Of a DNA stretch of 24,284 nt, positions 23,612 through 24,284 are shown one piece after another (within the stretch, counting starts at the first letter, position 1; every line of letters starts with the position of its first letter). Position numbers and translations under genes: made by a program. The notes beneath the pieces are model-generated. The model searched no databases and had not been told where the DNA came from. It saw nothing but the letters and a program-made list of their open reading frames with translations. Source of the DNA: a bacterium (GTDB taxonomy: Bacteria; ARS69); contig JALGZR010000110.1 of assembly GCA_025774805.1 (NCBI GenBank), positions 1 to 24,284 of the forward strand. The letters run 5' to 3'.

Positions 23612-24284
23612 ATGGCGGACACGCTGAGCCAGGCCGACATCGACGCGCTTCTCAGTGCCATCCCCGAGGACGGGACCGCGGGGGACGCGAACGCCCCCGG
23701 AGCGATCCCGGAGAGGGCGAATCCGGGCGAGTCGTACGACTTCAGCCACCCGGAGCTTCTCTCACGAGATCAACTCCGATCGATCCGGACGCTTCACGAG
23801 GGCTTCGCCCAGGCACTCGCGAAAAGGCTCTCCACGGAGTTCCTGTCGAACGTCTCGGCGGCCCTCGTCTCGGTCGATCACCTCACCTACGGCGAGTTTC
23901 TGATGCTCCTTCCCACCCCGACCGTTCTGTCCGTGATCGAGGTGCCGTCCCAGGAGGGGAACATCGCCATCGAGCTCAATCCCACGATCGCGTTCGCGTT
24001 CATCGATCGGCTCCTGGGAGGACCCGGAACACCCCTGAGCAAAGTTCGCTCGCTCACCGCCATCGAGCAGGGGCTGATCGAGCGCGTTCTCCGCAAGTGT
24101 TGTCAGGAGCTCGGCGGTGTTTGGGCGCAGATCATGGACCTGGAGTTCGTGTTCCAATCGATCGAGGGGAATCCGGAGCTGGCCCGGGTGGTGGGTCCCA
24201 ACGAGATGGTCGTTCTCGTCTCGCTGGAGCTCAAGATGAACGACGTGACCGGGATGATGAACGTCTGCCTTCCCTACGTCGTCA
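23612..24284 (+). CDS. fliM: Flagellar motor switch protein FliM (5' part, cut by window end)
   Basis: FliM is the central C-ring subunit that binds CheY-P and links FliG to FliN. Only the first 224 codons are inside the window. The N-terminal CheY-P-binding peptide (LSQADIDALLSA, residues 5-16) is followed by a Glu/Pro-rich linker and the CheC-like middle domain, with FDRLLGGPG-type sequence (FIDRLLGGPG) and 'LTAIEQGLIERVLRKC'. The ATG at 23612 is preceded by a near-perfect AGGAGGTGA (23596-23604), the strongest ribosome site in the window. It is separated from fliN and follows a kinase gene. The C-terminal SpoA domain should lie beyond the end. Confidence 0.96.
   Translation, partial: MADTLSQADIDALLSAIPEDGTAGDANAPGAIPERANPGESYDFSHPELLSRDQLRSIRTLHEGFAQALAKRLSTEFLSNVSAALVSVDHLTYGEFLMLLPTPTVLSVIEVPSQEGNIAIELNPTIAFAFIDRLLGGPGTPLSKVRSLTAIEQGLIERVLRKCCQELGGVWAQIMDLEFVFQSIEGNPELARVVGPNEMVVLVSLELKMNDVTGMMNVCLPYVV

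Noticed and set aside
1-24284. Mobile elements, CRISPR arrays, tRNA or rRNA genes
   Set aside because: No transposase or integrase frame, direct-repeat array with spacers, or structural RNA was seen; the window is nearly all flagellar coding sequence.

Overview
The window is 24 kb of one almost uninterrupted flagellar gene cluster. Every gene lies on the + strand, and most junctions are ATGA, GTGA or TGATG overlaps or gaps under 80 bases. The DNA is very GC-rich (about two thirds G+C by eye), and GTG and TTG starts preceded by GGAGG-type ribosome sites are common. FliL, FliO, FlhF and a MotB with a peptidoglycan-binding domain fit a motile diderm bacterium. The order fliFGHIJ-(motE-like)-fliK-flgD-flgE-motAB-fliL-fliN-fliOPQR-flhBA-flhF-x-fliA resembles deep-branching phyla more than enterics. 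I cannot name the taxon from sequence alone; a Gemmatimonadota-, Eisenbacteria- or Latescibacterota-like lineage is only a guess.

Layout. (1) 21-5620: MS ring, switch and export-ATPase genes (fliF, fliG, fliH, fliI, fliJ) and a MotE-like coiled-coil membrane protein. (2) 5651-10802: hook-building genes fliK, flgD and flgE. FliK carries a 14-residue tandem repeat and FlgE is an 806-residue hook protein. (3) 10854-12795: stator genes motA, motB and fliL. motA is split into two overlapping fragments in different frames. (4) 12803-19846: fliN, fliO, then fliP, fliQ, fliR, flhB, flhA and flhF. The fliO-fliP gap (196 bases, the largest in the window) holds a textbook sigma-54 promoter. (5) 19898-24284: a small membrane protein, sigma factor FliA, three unrecognised ORFs, a receiver-histidine kinase protein, and the start of fliM, which is separated from fliN by about 10.4 kb.

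How it works together. The genes encode the basal body, the type III export gate and its ATPase, the hook and its length control, the stator, and two regulatory layers: a sigma-54 promoter ahead of the export-gate/fliA block, and FliA itself. The most unusual points are the broken motA, an FlhB whose NPTH autocleavage motif reads NPLR, the FliK repeat, the enlarged FlgE with an internal duplication, flhF without an adjacent flhG, and an unrecognised gene block ending in a receiver-kinase upstream of a displaced fliM. No tRNA, rRNA, CRISPR array, insertion sequence or phage gene was seen. No stretch over 300 bases lacks a gene.
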